Shown here in pieces: positions 1-11,550 of a DNA stretch of 64,000 nt; positions within the stretch are counted from its first letter, which is position 1; the number at the start of each line of letters is the position of its first letter. The stretch spans positions 1 to 64,000 of the forward strand of contig ARYC01019681.1 of the NCBI GenBank assembly GCA_000711775.1. The letters run 5' to 3'. This DNA comes from Oxytricha trifallax. Lineage: Eukaryota; Ciliophora; Spirotrichea; Sporadotrichida; Oxytrichidae. The notes under the pieces were generated by a model. It did no database searches, was not told the origin of the DNA, and saw only the letters and a program-made list of their open reading frames with translations. The translations under genes and the position numbers were made by a program.

Positions 1-314
1 TTAAACATTTTTTAATTTAATATGCTCCAAATTAAGTTTTAACCTTAAAATTTAACTCCTAATAAAGTTTGAACTTAATTTTGAGGACCTCCTAAAATAA
101 TTAAACATTATTAGGAGCAATTTAATGGAGAAAGATTGATAAAAATGGAAATCAATCTGTAAAACTTGGAGCAAGTTTTTCAATGCTTTTCCTCATATCT
201 TTTCTAGGTTGACCTCCAGAAGGTCCTACCTATTTAGTAGTAAGATTTTAATAAACTTAGAATGGATATCCATAATTTTAATTTTCATTAGCATTTCTAG
301 AAAGAGGAAGCAAG

Positions 315-1103
315 ATGGAGTCTATGAATGATGTAATGAAGAGAATTTAATCTCAAGATTTAATAGGAAAATTTCGAAGTGAAGAGGACCTTTATAGATA
401 TTTGGTATAGCAAGGTAAGTTCTTAAGTAAGATTTATAAATCAATTATAGTTGGATTGTTCTTGCCGACTTAGGAGGGAACAAAATCTCATTCTTAAAAG
501 CCTTACAGAGTGAAGAGAAAAAAGCTTTTAAGTCTAATGAAATTAGGATGATAGAGATACCTAACTACCCAGAAAAATCAGTGACAAACCTATATGACGA
601 TGCTATGAGTGATCCAGAAGTAGCTATCTACCTTCCATCAAAGCTACAGCTCTCTAATAAGTTGCCAGAGAGAAACTTCTTCTTTGGTGTTCTTGCAACT
701 CTGAAACCTGAGTACTTAAATGAAGTTATTTAAGAAGCTCACAAGTAACGATACAGCATCTCTCCTGAAGAAAAAGAGAAGCAAGGTATTAAAATAAGTG
801 ATACCTGGCTGAAGGACTTTAAAAGCATCCTTTCATCTCAAGTAAGCTTAGTCTTCTAACTTTATAGAAAAACCTGGTACTGCTATATACTTGATGAAAG
901 AGCGCAGCAAATTAAACAGAGAGAGAAAGTCTCAAGTAAAACATGAATTAAGTAAGAGGCTCATCAAAGATTTATAAAAGCCAGAAGAGATGAACATAGA
1001 TGCAGGAGCTGGCACTAAGAGAAGAAACATAGGCCCAAGCAAGCCCTAAGAGGAAGAAAAGAAAGAGAAGCCAAATCCCTTTACGGGCAAATTTAATATG
1101 TGA
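315..1103 (+). pseudogene. TBE 22-kDa ORF, copy 1
   Basis: Conserved accessory ORF of TBEs, function unknown. It starts MESMNDVMKRIQSQ and, read with TAA/TAG as Gln, runs to TGA at 1101-1103. The best conserved part is 548-733 (IEIPNYPE, LPSKLQLSNKLPERNFFFG). One base appears to be missing near 480-490, putting the N-terminal part out of frame with the rest. Copy 2 has the same break, whereas copy 4 (61450-62220) reads through that position, so the lesion seems to predate the split of copies 1 and 2. Another frame change occurs near the C-terminus. Confidence 0.75.
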
Positions 1104-1104
1104 A

Positions 1105-2130
1105 CTTATTCAATCACTTAAATCTAAAACTTATTTATATACACAAATCTCCCTTCTCTTACGCATACTTTAGCTTTATCATCGCTAACTCTCTTAGCAG
1201 CACTCTTAATAAAATCGACTGTATCTATCTTTAAATAATGCATCAGATGGTAGAGCAGCAATTTCTTATAATGACCTTTCAATAACCCCCAATATAATTC
1301 AATTCCATTGAACTAAGGGATGTAAGGAACATAAAATACAGGTGTTATTATAGCCTTACATATTCCTTCCTTGAGTCTTTAGTTTATGAACTGACAAGCT
1401 ATCAACGAATAGAATAATCTCTTAGTCAGCGAACTTATCTCTGAGTTATTGCAAGAACTTAATATATTATTCAGTCTTTATAGAACGAGGGTGATAACAT
1501 AAGTCCCTAGGCAACTATCTTCACTGATTCCACCAAGAATTGAATGAGTTTAAACCTTAACCTTTTAATCATAAACTTATATATAACTATACCTCTTGTA
1601 CCAAGACCTTGATATAAAGGTATTGAATGTAAATACAGCTTCATCAGCATGTATGACTTTATATTATGCTCTTAAGACCTATGCATTTAATAGAATATAT
1701 AATTTAAATTAGTCTTATAAAATGGAACATTAAAGTCAATCACTCTCTTAATGCGATTGACTGTCTTGTAAGATATTCCATCTTTCTATATATGTTTGCT
1801 ATAGATTAAGCAGAGATGTGAAGCTCAGGAAATTGGCGATGAAACATCACAGCTCTCTAGGCAGAGAGAAATGAGCCCAGTATTTAAGAGTCTTATCATT
1901 AATAAAATAATCGATATGATGCTGCTAAAATTTTAACGGTCTCTAGGCTTAGAATTAAGATGCTATCTCTTTAAATTCAATGCTAATAGACAGTGAGACC
2001 TCACAGTTGCTGGATATTTATGGAGTAGCCTTGCTATAGACGTATAATTCAGAACAGGCTTAAGTTATTCACTATAGTTATCACATCCATATCGCAACTT
2101 AAACAATAAATCTATATACTCACTTAAAAT
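1105..2130 (-). pseudogene. TBE DDE transposase (42-kDa type), copy 1
   Basis: Minus-strand transposase of the IS630/Tc1-mariner superfamily, known in Oxytricha to take part in germline DNA elimination. In the reverse complement I read the second catalytic Asp context (LFVDNLS, near 1400) and the Glu context (FNGIELYWG, near 1290), followed by a basic tail (SAAKRV). It converges with the 22-kDa ORF. Frame is interrupted in places (for example near 1500-1620), so this copy is probably not intact. Start position approximate. Confidence 0.75.
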
Positions 2131-2251
2131 ACTAATATTGAAACATTAAACCCCTACATAAACCCTAATAAAACCCAATAAAGTATGCACTAATAGTCTA
2201 CTTTTATCAATCAAAAACTCAATCAAACTACTGAAAGGTTTTGGGGTTTTG

Positions 2252-3430
2252 ATTGCTTGCAACAGAAACCTAATTCTTTTATTCTTACGTAAGTTATTCT
2301 ATTAAGAAATTTTTTATCAAATTTACTGTAACTGCCTGTATGCAAATAATCTCATAACCTTCATTAATTTTTATAGTGGAATAGGCCAGATTAAGCTGTT
2401 ATTTGATTTTACAACTCTGTATTATTTCGTGAAATTATTCGCAGAATTCAGAGCTTAATAAAAAGACAAGCAAGTTTCTTAATGGCTTTAGAGTTCTAGA
2501 ATGCGTTTAGCTATAATGTTTGTGTATTTTTACATTTGCTAGGCTTGGCTGCGATCCTTTTTACAAGATATAATGGGACCTCTATATTTCTCAATGATTT
2601 TCAATATTATTAGACTAAAAACGATATACAAAATTAGTTTAAGAAGGCAGTGATTTTTCTTTGAAATTGCCATATAATTTATAATTTTAGAATAATACAG
2701 TTAAATATGGGAGTTTGCCACCAACAGTATTTATAATATGCTATGATTGTTTCAATTAACTGCTCGAATTCGTTAAATCTTTGATAATATTGATAGGATT
2801 TTATTATTTCGGAAAAAGTAGAAAAATCGATAAAATTCCAAAACCAAAAGATTTGAGTAATGAATACAACGACACTTAAAATGAATATGATAATTTGTAT
2901 AGACAAGATTCAAATTAATCATAGGATGGTTAAAATCCTAAAATTGGATTTAATTTGATGAAAACTGATTCTACATCCACTTTGAGCAGAAATAACTCCT
3001 TATTTGTAAGCAATAACAACGATAAAATATTGAAAAACATTATTAGTAGTAATTCCTATTGCTATTTTTATATTTAGACTGCCCATAAATTATTTTTAAA
3101 TTAACGATGCAAGTAGTAACTTCCAACACAAATCTGCAGTTTAAGATGAATTTCTGCACCCAAATCTACTGCTCTAAAACAATTTGAACTATAGATAATT
3201 ATTAGAATTTCACAATTAATCAATAAATAAAACACTAACTGCAGAAGATGCAAATACTTTCTAAAATTTAGGAGAAACTAGCGTTTAAAATGATACTGAA
3301 GATAATAGTAATACATCTAGTACTATATAGATAAAACCCCGTAAAATAATGATGACACAGAAAATTTGCAAATAGAAATCAAAATATATATCATTTCTGC
3401 TTTTATTATATTTGAAAACATGCGTCTAGT
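2252..3430 (+). CDS. Seven-TM-type membrane protein, 3' part (paralog 1)
   Basis: Multi-pass membrane protein fragment on the plus strand; function unknown. The first exon abuts the TBE end (codons DCLQQKPNSFIL), then a GT...AG intron (about 2291-2373), then TM-rich sequence including LFDFTTLYYFVKLF, SFLQDIMGPLYF and LIILIGFYYFGKSRKIDK, followed by a polar Q/N/S tail. A second junction near 2638-2678 is probably a short IES with pointer TTTA. The IES at 3045-3111 is well resolved (pointer AGTAGTAA). The last two membrane segments align by eye with the minus-strand genes at 5232-6771 and 8916-11093. The N-terminal half should lie left of the TBE, outside the window. The 3' end is uncertain: the frame stays open to about 3520 but runs into minus-strand coding sequence. 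Confidence 0.7.
3045..3111 (+). other. IES with pointer AGTAGTAA
   Basis: AGTAGTAA occurs at 3045-3052 and 3112-3119. Removing one copy plus the intervening AT-rich DNA (67 bp) joins ...KNIISSN to ...FQHKSAVQ in frame within the 7TM paralog. Confidence 0.85.
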
Positions 3431-3454
3431 CTAAAATGCATGTTGCTTTATTTA

Positions 3455-3826
3455 TTCATTATTCAGATTACCAATTGTTATTTCCCTCATTGCTTTATGA
3501 TTGCGCCCAATATCAGTGAAATGATTGCTACTAAGAGTACATGCAGTAATTGATATCCATTGTTCTATTGTGCTTATTCCACTTGCTTCTCCTGCCCCAG
3601 AACCCGCACTGCCACCTAATGCTGAATTCTTCATTCTCATCAAATCTCTCTGGTCCTTCAATCTGCTGAGTTCACGCTATAGCTCATCTTTTTCATTTGA
3701 GGCTTTCTGCAACTGCTTAAATATCAAATCATAGTTTTCATTGGGGTCGCTTGAACTCACTGGCGGTTGTTGATTGAATACCTGTGATGAGAAACTAGTT
3801 GTGCACTGAGATGTCTGGTTTTACAT
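3455..3826 (-). CDS. Coiled-coil protein fragment
   Basis: Minus-strand frame from ATG at 3824-3826 reading MQNQTSQC, then a Pro/Ser stretch (FNQQPPVSSSDPNEN), a charged helical segment (QKASNEKDELQRELSRLK) and a Gly/Ala/Ser stretch before GNLNNE. Composition and Gln use through TAA/TAG look coding. I do not recognise a family. The frame stays open beyond 3455 into sequence that codes on the plus strand, so the true MDS end is unknown. Upstream (3830-3970) a second minus frame (EAAAELQSCLEEYS) also looks coding and may be another MDS, in a different phase. Confidence 0.5.
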
Positions 3827-3970
3827 TCTAAATTTGTTATTATGTTAGAGGTATTCTCTGTTGCCAGAGTGGATTTCCTTTAGAGTATTCCTCTAGAGTA
3901 TTCCTCTAGACAGCTTTGTAATTCTGCTGCTGCTTCAGCGTTTTAGCGCAAACTGTGAGGTTTCATATAT

Positions 3971-4342
3971 TCAGAGTAATGGTGAAGCTTGCAACATGAC
4001 TGAAGCTATCTTGTGGAAGGCTTGCAATAACTCGAAGTGTCTGCATTGATTCATTTGGGCGTTGAATTTAATGTTGAAGTCTCCTGATTTGGACTTGAAC
4101 TCAGCTGGGTTGTATTTAGAGTCAGTGTATTCAGTTGAGGTGAACATCTTGGTAATGTAGGCTGAGGCCTCAGTGCAAGCAACCAAGCAGGTATCTCTGT
4201 CATTGGAGTTGTTATCAATGAGTGAAGTGCAGGTACCAGCATTGAAACTAGAGAGAGAATTTCAAAAGTCTCAGAGGGTGTCGGCTTTAACAACGGTCTG
4301 AGCAACGGCTATCACGCTTAAGAGAACGAGAATGTTTTTCAT
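3971..4342 (-). CDS. Small secreted cysteine-containing protein
   Basis: ATG at 4340-4342 begins a typical signal peptide (MKNILVLLSVIAVAQTVVKA). Two in-frame TGAs follow at once, but they lie in a putative 21-bp IES (4256-4276, CTCT repeats) whose removal joins ADTL to SSFNAGTC. The mature part carries at least four Cys (NAGTCTSL, DTCLVACTEAS, NQCRHFELL) and ends at TGA 3971-3973 after about 110 residues. Probably exported through the ER; role unknown. Alternatives: a decayed gene, or continuation beyond 3971 through another MDS in a different phase (3830-3970). Only a weak resemblance (SSFN) to the secreted family at 11551 and 25454. Confidence 0.6.
4256..4276 (-). other. Putative 21-bp IES (pointer CTCT)
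   Basis: On the coding strand CTCT precedes and follows a segment holding two in-frame TGA codons. Excision restores an open frame across the signal-peptide junction. The CT-rich context makes the exact pointer ambiguous. Confidence 0.5.
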
Positions 4343-5231
4343 CTTTAAACTTTTAACTATAATCTTAATAATTAAAGGACTATATTTATTTTTAATTTCA
4401 AATTAATTAAACAACTTACTTATGCGATCACATATCATACTTTTATAAGTATAGTAGATTTATCAAAATCATCTATCTATATACCCTTCACAGTAAACTT
4501 ATATAAAGATCTATAATTGAATTATATATATATTAAATAAATATTTAAATAAATCACAATAATTTAATTAGGTTAATATTATAATAAATAAGTTTAATAT
4601 GAAATGCTGTCCCCAGCGAAAAACTTTTAAAAACAAGCAAATTTCTTGCAAAGAAATAATTCTGGGTTAAATCGTCGGCTTTTGACTAGAGATTAGGACA
4701 CTTGATTTATAGAATTATTTATATATACTTTCTATTAATTAAATTAATATAAAATTAAAATAAAATTTATAACTCTAATCATATCACTAACAAATATATT
4801 TTCGTTTAAAATATTAAGGTTGTTCTTTTATTGAAAAAAAGAAGGAAATTAGTCTGCAAAGTTTGTCACTTTTTCAAGAATTCTTTATATTACTAAGAAA
4901 ATTCTAAAAATAATCTTGCTTTTATTTTTGCAGTTTCTTCAGCATGCAACTGTTATCTTCATATTCTTATTTGGATTATTATGATTACTTGTCAGTGATT
5001 CTTAACTCATCTTCTTCTAATGAGGAAGAATCTGAGTCTTAATAAAAATAAAATAATTTTCATAAGAATGAGTAAATTATATATATATTATTTTATTATC
5101 TTAATGCACTTCACAGCTTGAAGTTTTGTACTCTAAATCATTAATGCTGTTTATACTAACAATTAATTTATTTTTGTTTTATTTATTAATTTTCTACTTG
5201 TTTTACTGAGTTGAGCTTTGCTATGTATCAT
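4343..5231. other. Mostly AT-rich intergenic DNA
   Basis: No convincing gene. A weak plus-strand frame starts at ATG 4944 and has an acidic serine run (NSSSSNEEESES). It might be a small MDS, but nothing supports it further. Confidence 0.4.
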
Positions 5232-6771
5232 TCATGAGATTATTACTACAATAAATATGTCAATTTATAATCTTTAGATTTCAATAATTGATTTTAAATT
5301 AATTCTATTTTGATTAAATTTATTAATAACATCCTTCTTAGAATCATTCCATTATATATTTTCATTTTCCTCAATAATTAAGTTAATATCATGCATCATA
5401 TCATTACTACTACTTTCATCAGTATTGTCTATTAATTTTTAATCAATCCCCCCATTTTTATCTCTTTAGGATTTATTATTATTTTTCTAAGTCATTTTCT
5501 TCTTCTTTGATTAGTCTCCTCTCTTTCCATACAGATAGAACAGGTACAAGATATTAAGGCTGTTTATGAAGTCAGTGGTGCCATAAAATATAACTTCAAA
5601 GTTTAGTATTTTTATCACGATGGCCCACTGATCTGAGTCATATCCTGAGTAATTGAAGATTGGGACTAGTAGATCCCTGACGAATATGCGTATTGTGTAG
5701 AGAAATATTTGAATTATCGCTAGTGCTAATATCTATAAATGAAAATAAGACGTTAAATTTACTCTGGTTTATTCTTAATAGGAAGAAAAATAAATAACTT
5801 ACTAATGTATGTAAACAAGACCAATTATCACCTCTTTCATTAATGCTTTGATATTTAAGCTTGGTGAAGTAACAAAATAAACATGAAAATAATAGCATTA
5901 TCCCCAAATCAAAAATCAATCGTACAATGCACAAAATCCTATAAATAAAATATTGCTCATTAAATATTAGAATTATCTTAGTAGTTTTGACCTACATAAC
6001 TGTGTTGTTTAAGGCATTTTCTAAGCTATGATCAGGGTTAGTTTCTTCTTTAATTTAGTAAATTAAGTTTATCAACATTGCAATGATTAGAAGCAAATAG
6101 ACAACCATGAAGAAATATAATTTAAATTAACTATAAATTATATATAAAGGAATGAAATTAGCATTTAATATAAATAGTATATTAAATTTATTATAGAATC
6201 CGATTGTTGTGGATTTAATTTTTACTATGTAATCTCTGTGATTTGTACATTTATACAACCAATAAGTATGAAGCCTATCAAAGTATAAAAATGTTAAAAT
6301 TCGTGGTAAAATCATTTGAAGTACTTACATTTTGTATATAAAAATGACAATTATCAAGAAAAAAAGAGCACCAAAACTGATTTCAATATAATACGGTAAG
6401 TATTTATGCTCAATGTATTGTTCATTCATTGATACTATGAACCACGTTACAGCTTTTACTATATATTATTCATAAAAAATGATATAATAAATTATATATT
6501 CCTACCTAAAAAGCCAAGCATAAAGCAAAATACGTTCAAATAAGAGAATTTGTCTAATTTCACTTTCTCAATGCAAAGTATTAATAGTGATTAGAAACTT
6601 ATTAATATAAATAATTTAAATTATGATGTTACTATTTAACAATATTTTAAGCGTGCACAGAGTGAAAATAATGAAAAAGGCCAAATGCATGCCTGCATAT
6701 AATAAATATTTCCAGTGATCGTAATTAAATTAATCGTGGTTTTCTTGTTATGTTGCTTAAAGGACATCCAT
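5232..6771 (-). CDS. Seven-transmembrane protein (paralog 2, complete)
   Basis: Minus-strand gene from ATG 6769-6771 (MDVLQATQQENHD) to TGA 5232-5234. It has short GT...AG introns (about 6609-6651, 6456-6510, 6279-6332, 5740-5810), each keeping phase, and no IES that I can see. Seven hydrophobic segments are readable, including LLYAGMHLAFFIIFTL, YLNVFCFMLGFLVKAVTWF, ISFGALFFLIIVIFIY, LYFFMVVYLLLIIAML, VRLIFDLGIMLLFSC, LALAIIQIFLYTI and NSLNILYLFYLYG. A cytosolic-looking Lys/Asn/Ser-rich tail follows (KKKKMTQKNNNKS). The topology resembles a 7TM receptor, but I see no family-defining motif. Paralogs flank it on both sides. Confidence 0.8.
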
Positions 6772-7830
6772 TATTTATTAAAGAGTTGGTTAAAATTATG
6801 ATTGTTCAAATGTCAAATAAGTGCTCTCATTATTGGAATTATTGGTATAATTCATAATTATTGGATTGGAAGTTTATTTATACTAATATCTCATGTTTTT
6901 CTCTTGATTTTAAATCATGATAATTCGATTTATATTTTATAATAGATGAATTATTTTAATTTAAATCTATTAATCCTTTAAATACATTGAGATACAGCTA
7001 AAAATTAAATCATAAGTAAAGAACTTCATAATATAAATCTTTCAAAAAATGAAACATTAAACATATTCTTATATCAAGACTAATAATAGTACTGAATTAT
7101 TTGTAAAAATTAGTTTAATAGTATATTTAATATGTTATTATCATTGATATATCACTTATTGTTATTAATGTTTTTATTATTTATGTTTGGTTATTTGATA
7201 AATACAGGGGATCTTTATTGTTTCGGAGTAAATTAAATATATAAATTTATTTATTTCAATTTATTATAAGCATTAAATATAATCATAAAAGTGCTAAATT
7301 TAATATTTAATATTATCATTTATTATATAAGAGTATGTTGTTATTACTATCCAGTGAAACTTTTTGAGGGTCAGTTTTCAGCCTTAAGGTTTAAATACTT
7401 CATATTTAATTAATAATAAAAATTATCAAAAGGTTCTACTATTGGAAAATTTGCATTAATAATATAAATAAATATTATAAACACCATTATCTTTTTTATA
7501 AAATTTAGGATCTTGTGTCTGAACTCCAATCTTTTTCGAAAATTGAAAAACAACTAATGTCAAAACTTTTAATTATACAGAATTAATTAAAAAAATTAAG
7601 AATATAAAAATATTTTATAAATTGAGTTATAGGGAGTCATAAATTTATCATAAATTAAGAAATTATATTTTTTATAAAATAAATTAATTTTTCAATTCAA
7701 TAAAAAAATATTAATTTTAATAACTTATTGGGCAAATTATTTATAATTTCCTTTTTTCCTTTTTGGATTAATAAATTTATAAAGAATTTAAATAAATAAA
7801 TAAGAAATAATTTATTGATAATTTCTCCAC
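6772..7830. other. AT-rich intergenic spacer
   Basis: Very AT-rich, low-complexity DNA with no frame I can support; probably upstream region of the 7TM gene at 5232-6771. Confidence 0.5.
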
Positions 7831-7831
7831 T

Positions 7832-8800
7832 CATTAGTTTTCTTCGTGTGACATTACGTCTTGATCTTCACCAAAGCAAAAGCCTTCCTCGCTGATTTTG
7901 TATTAATTATAATGATAAAATTAGTAAATATAAAATTTTTTTTAGGAGATACTAACAATTTCTTAAACATTATTCTTAAATTTATCAATCAATTTAAACC
8001 AAAATATCTATTAATGAATTATTTTAAGTTTAGTTGATATATTTATTTTTTATAATTATTCCATTTATAAATTATATTATAAAGAGAAGAATTTTATTAT
8101 TTATTTATAATATTAAAATGAAAAAATACTGATATACCCTTTTTAATCTATATTTATATTAAAATACTTTCTTTATAAATATTTCTAATTTATTTTGTTT
8201 CTCATATCAGGTTTTTATTGGATAGGTAATTTTAAAATAAAACGACTCTTTCGCTATATTATTTTATAATTTTAATAAAAGCATGCTCACATTTTCGCTT
8301 ATTTTTATTTGTAACAAGAATTATTTATTCTTGAAAATACATAAATCAAGAGTGAGAGTAATCATTTAAGTAATTATACCAGCAATTTTTTAGAGAATTA
8401 AGTATATGAAGCCATTCACCAAATTAACATAAAAAGTTTTATGAAATAAAATCATTAAACATTTTTAAATTGATATTTTCTATTGAGATAAAAATATATT
8501 TAATTATTTGTCTCAATTTAAATATAAATTCTATTGATTTTAATTCCTTTAAGATGAAAACACTGATTTTAACTATTTTAAATCTCATTTATCTTATTTT
8601 AAGTTTTTAAATATTAATGTTGGTATAGATCGCTATAATTTCTATTTTGATTCTACTATTAAATGATCTAACTTTTATCTTCTTCAAGCATTATCTAGGA
8701 ATTTTTATATTTATTGCTACTTTTATTTTTATTTGAAAAATTTGAGAAGAATCTGGTTAAATGTCTTGTCGCTCTATTCGATTTCACTTTTGTCTAATTT
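7832..8800 (-). CDS. Scattered small coding segments, possible 3' MDSs of the next gene
   Basis: Three short minus-strand frames look coding inside AT-rich DNA. 8590-8800 holds a polar K/N/Q-rich stretch readable in two alternative phases. 8225-8350 contains LDLCIFKNKQFLLQIK. 7832-7915 gives EEGFCFGEDQDVMSHEENQ before TGA. They may be further exons or MDSs of the 7TM gene ending near 8916, or belong to an unrecognised gene. No pointer could be fixed. Confidence 0.4.
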
Positions 8801-8915
8801 TTGCTATTATAAAAAATAAAATTTATATTAAACTTGACTTAATAATACTAGAGGTTTAAAGATAAATTATATTATTTGTAAGCAAATCTACTTGGATTAA
8901 TATTTATAATTAAAT

Positions 8916-11093
8916 TCATAATACTACTAGACTATTACTAACTTGAATTTTGCTAATCATTAAATTATTAATTTTATGGTTGTTTATTCTTGGAATTTGC
9001 TCTATTCTATATCTGAGATTGTAATAAAGTTTATTGATTGTGCATAAGTTGAGATTTTGAAAAGGAATTTGATAATCTGAATTATTAAGTTTGCTTGTTT
9101 TATTCACTATTTGACATCGTTGCTTGATATAATTTAGAATTTTCAAAGGAAATTTAAAACAATTTCCATATTTACTTCGATTTATCATATTTATATATGC
9201 TTATTCTTAAAAATCAAAAACATGCCCTTTATTTTCTAAAAAAAGTACTTAATTTTAGTCAATTAATATTATAGACCTTTAATTTTCATGAGCCCTTGAG
9301 TTATTAATATTATCAATCACTACTTATGATGAATTTGACAGTGTATATCCAGCATAGGTCAAATTGCTATCAGACTCATCTGCTAAATTTATCTTGTGAA
9401 AAGAAAATTCTCTTTCCTTTAACTTTCTTTTTGCTTGGTTACCGAAATGGTAGAATAAATAGAGGATTACAATTGCCACAAGGAAATCAAAAATGTCAAA
9501 TAAAATTCCTTGAGCTCTTAACAGATTTAAGAAAAAATATATTAATAGTATTAAATGCTTGAAATTTAAATAAACTCATTTATGTTGCTTAGAAACTTAG
9601 ATTTAGAAATTAACTTAAAATTTTACAAATTTTGAAAAGCATTACTATGCTTGAAATACATGTAAAGTTTTTCAGTTTGACTGAGTGGCATAAGTATATC
9701 TCTAATGACTAATCGTAAAATGTACAAATTCACAAATATAAACACTACTATCGAAGTCTACATAGTAAAATGTTAATATACTCTTACTATCTTTGAGAAA
9801 TAAATGCCATAATATAACATATCACTTATATGATTCTACTTACAAATAGCTGGTTTATTCTAAATCTCACTTTCAATTTTCTCTATCTTTTTATAAGTCC
9901 TATTCACCTTACTTTTAAATAAAAATTAATGAACAGAACTATCATGGTTGTGTCTGCTGTTAACTTCATTATCGTTAAAATTCTAAAAATATCCAAAAAT
10001 GTTAAAAAAGTACTATTATTTACATTCCTTAACCTTTAATATTACAATTTAAAATTCCTGTCCTATCATAAATCAATTTTGATTAGTTTTTTCTTCAAAT
10101 AATAATGTGTTAATATTCTAATTACAAAAGTATTAGAATATATAGTTTTAGAGTTATAGATTAGGAATATTTCCATAGTGAGATTGTAGTTAGGATCAGA
10201 CTTTTCTTAATATTTTTAATAAAAATATATCTGCATTTCGTAAGTAACATAGGCTGTACAAGCTACTAATGCAATGTAGAATAATATGTATGCATACATA
10301 AGCTTAATGTGAAATTATGTAAGAGATATATACAAATTTAAGGCAAAAATCAATATTTTTATAGTATTAAATTTTTTATCAATAAGCCTGCTCAATAACC
10401 TTCTTTTTCTTTTTCTTTGACTTATAGTTGGGAGAGTGTTGATATAATAGATTGTAATACTATATTAGCGTATTGAGACAAAATATAATTAAAATAATAG
10501 TCAGATAAATTTGAATTTATATTTTAGAAAACTTACACTCTAAAACAAAATATGTGTAGAATTAAAAAGAACAAAGAGCTGATAATATATTAAATGAATT
10601 TAATTTGATTTGAGTTAATTTTATAAAGTATAAATTGTTTATAAATTGATAATGAATCCAAATCCTTAAATTAAATATTTTCTGTCATAATTATCAGCAT
10701 CTTGTGGCATGAATTCTTAACATATCCAGTTGATTACTTTGACTATATATATATAAGAAGATTTAAATATTCTGAAAAAATTAAAGTTTGAAATTATATT
10801 ACTTTTCCCATTTTCTTTAATAATTTTCAAGGATATTTATAAGTTTTTTATGTTCATTTTATCAATATTTTTTACTTTTTCACATTTTTAAATTAAATTT
10901 TGCGTTTTAATTATCATTTAGTATAAATTTATATGTGTTGGTTTTACTTACAAATAAATCCAAATATATAGACAGATATGATTGTGAGTTGAAATCGATC
11001 AATAACTTCTAGGTATTTGCAAACAAACACAAAAGCCAGAAATATATAAGTCACACTCAAAATCACGTTTTAAATTATCAAAGTTAAATCCAT
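8916..11093 (-). CDS. Seven-transmembrane protein (paralog 3)
   Basis: Minus-strand gene from ATG 11091-11093 (MDLTLIIQNVILSVTYIFL). Exon 1 ends at a GTAAGT near 10940. Later segments include LMYAYILFYIALVACTAYVT with the loop EKSDPNYNL (compare EETNPDHSL in paralog 2), VVFIFVNLYILRLVIRDILM (compare IRIFVRDLLVP) and FDFLVAIVILYLFYHFGNQ (compare NSLNILYLFYLYGK). The last frame then runs on as a long polar tail to TGA near 8916. At least four introns or IESs interrupt it. The shared segment order and loop motifs make it a clear paralog of 5232-6771 in the same orientation. Ligand and function unknown. Confidence 0.75.
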
Positions 11094-11550
11094 TACTATT
11101 ATAATTAGATATTATTATAATATTGAGCGTATTATTATACTATTTCAGTTTATAATTTGCTATTTACAATTATTACATCTTAATGGACCTGAAAAATTAA
11201 TTAAAAATATTTTATATAATATTTAATATAGATATTCAAGATTAATGCTTAGTTTTGAAAAATAATTGTATATTTATATAAAATAATTGTTATTAATTTG
11301 GTCAAAATGTTGAGGATGGAGGGAATAATAAATTGAACAATTAAACATAGAAGCAGACTTAATAATTCGTAATTACATTACCATTAAAATATATATAATT
11401 TTTAATCAATTTTGATTTCACCCATATTAAATTATTTATACTATTTTTATTATTTAAGAATTACATGGTTTGTAAGTTTATAGTTTTCCACGTATTATTA
11501 ATTAATTTTTCAATTTAAAAGGACTGAAAAAGATTAAATTATAATTAAAA

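Larger units (their letters stand above)
1..2251. mobile_element. TBE transposon copy 1, right part (left end off window)
   Basis: Telomere-Bearing Element, a Tc1/mariner-type DNA transposon of stichotrich ciliate germlines. The sequence matches 18830-21099 (TBE copy 2) almost throughout: same inter-ORF spacer, same 22-kDa ORF, same minus-strand transposase. The right end is a terminal inverted repeat closing with GGTTTTGGGGTTTTG at 2237-2251, i.e. telomeric G4T4 sequence. The zinc-finger/kinase half lies beyond the left edge. Host coding sequence of the first 7TM gene starts at the very next base, so the element sits inside that gene as an IES. Confidence 0.9.

Noticed and set aside
3300-4342. 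UGA reassigned to tryptophan
   Set aside because: Other genes here end at TGA with conserved C-termini (LANCL, PIG-A B, PARP, secreted proteins), and the internal TGAs can be removed with candidate IESs.
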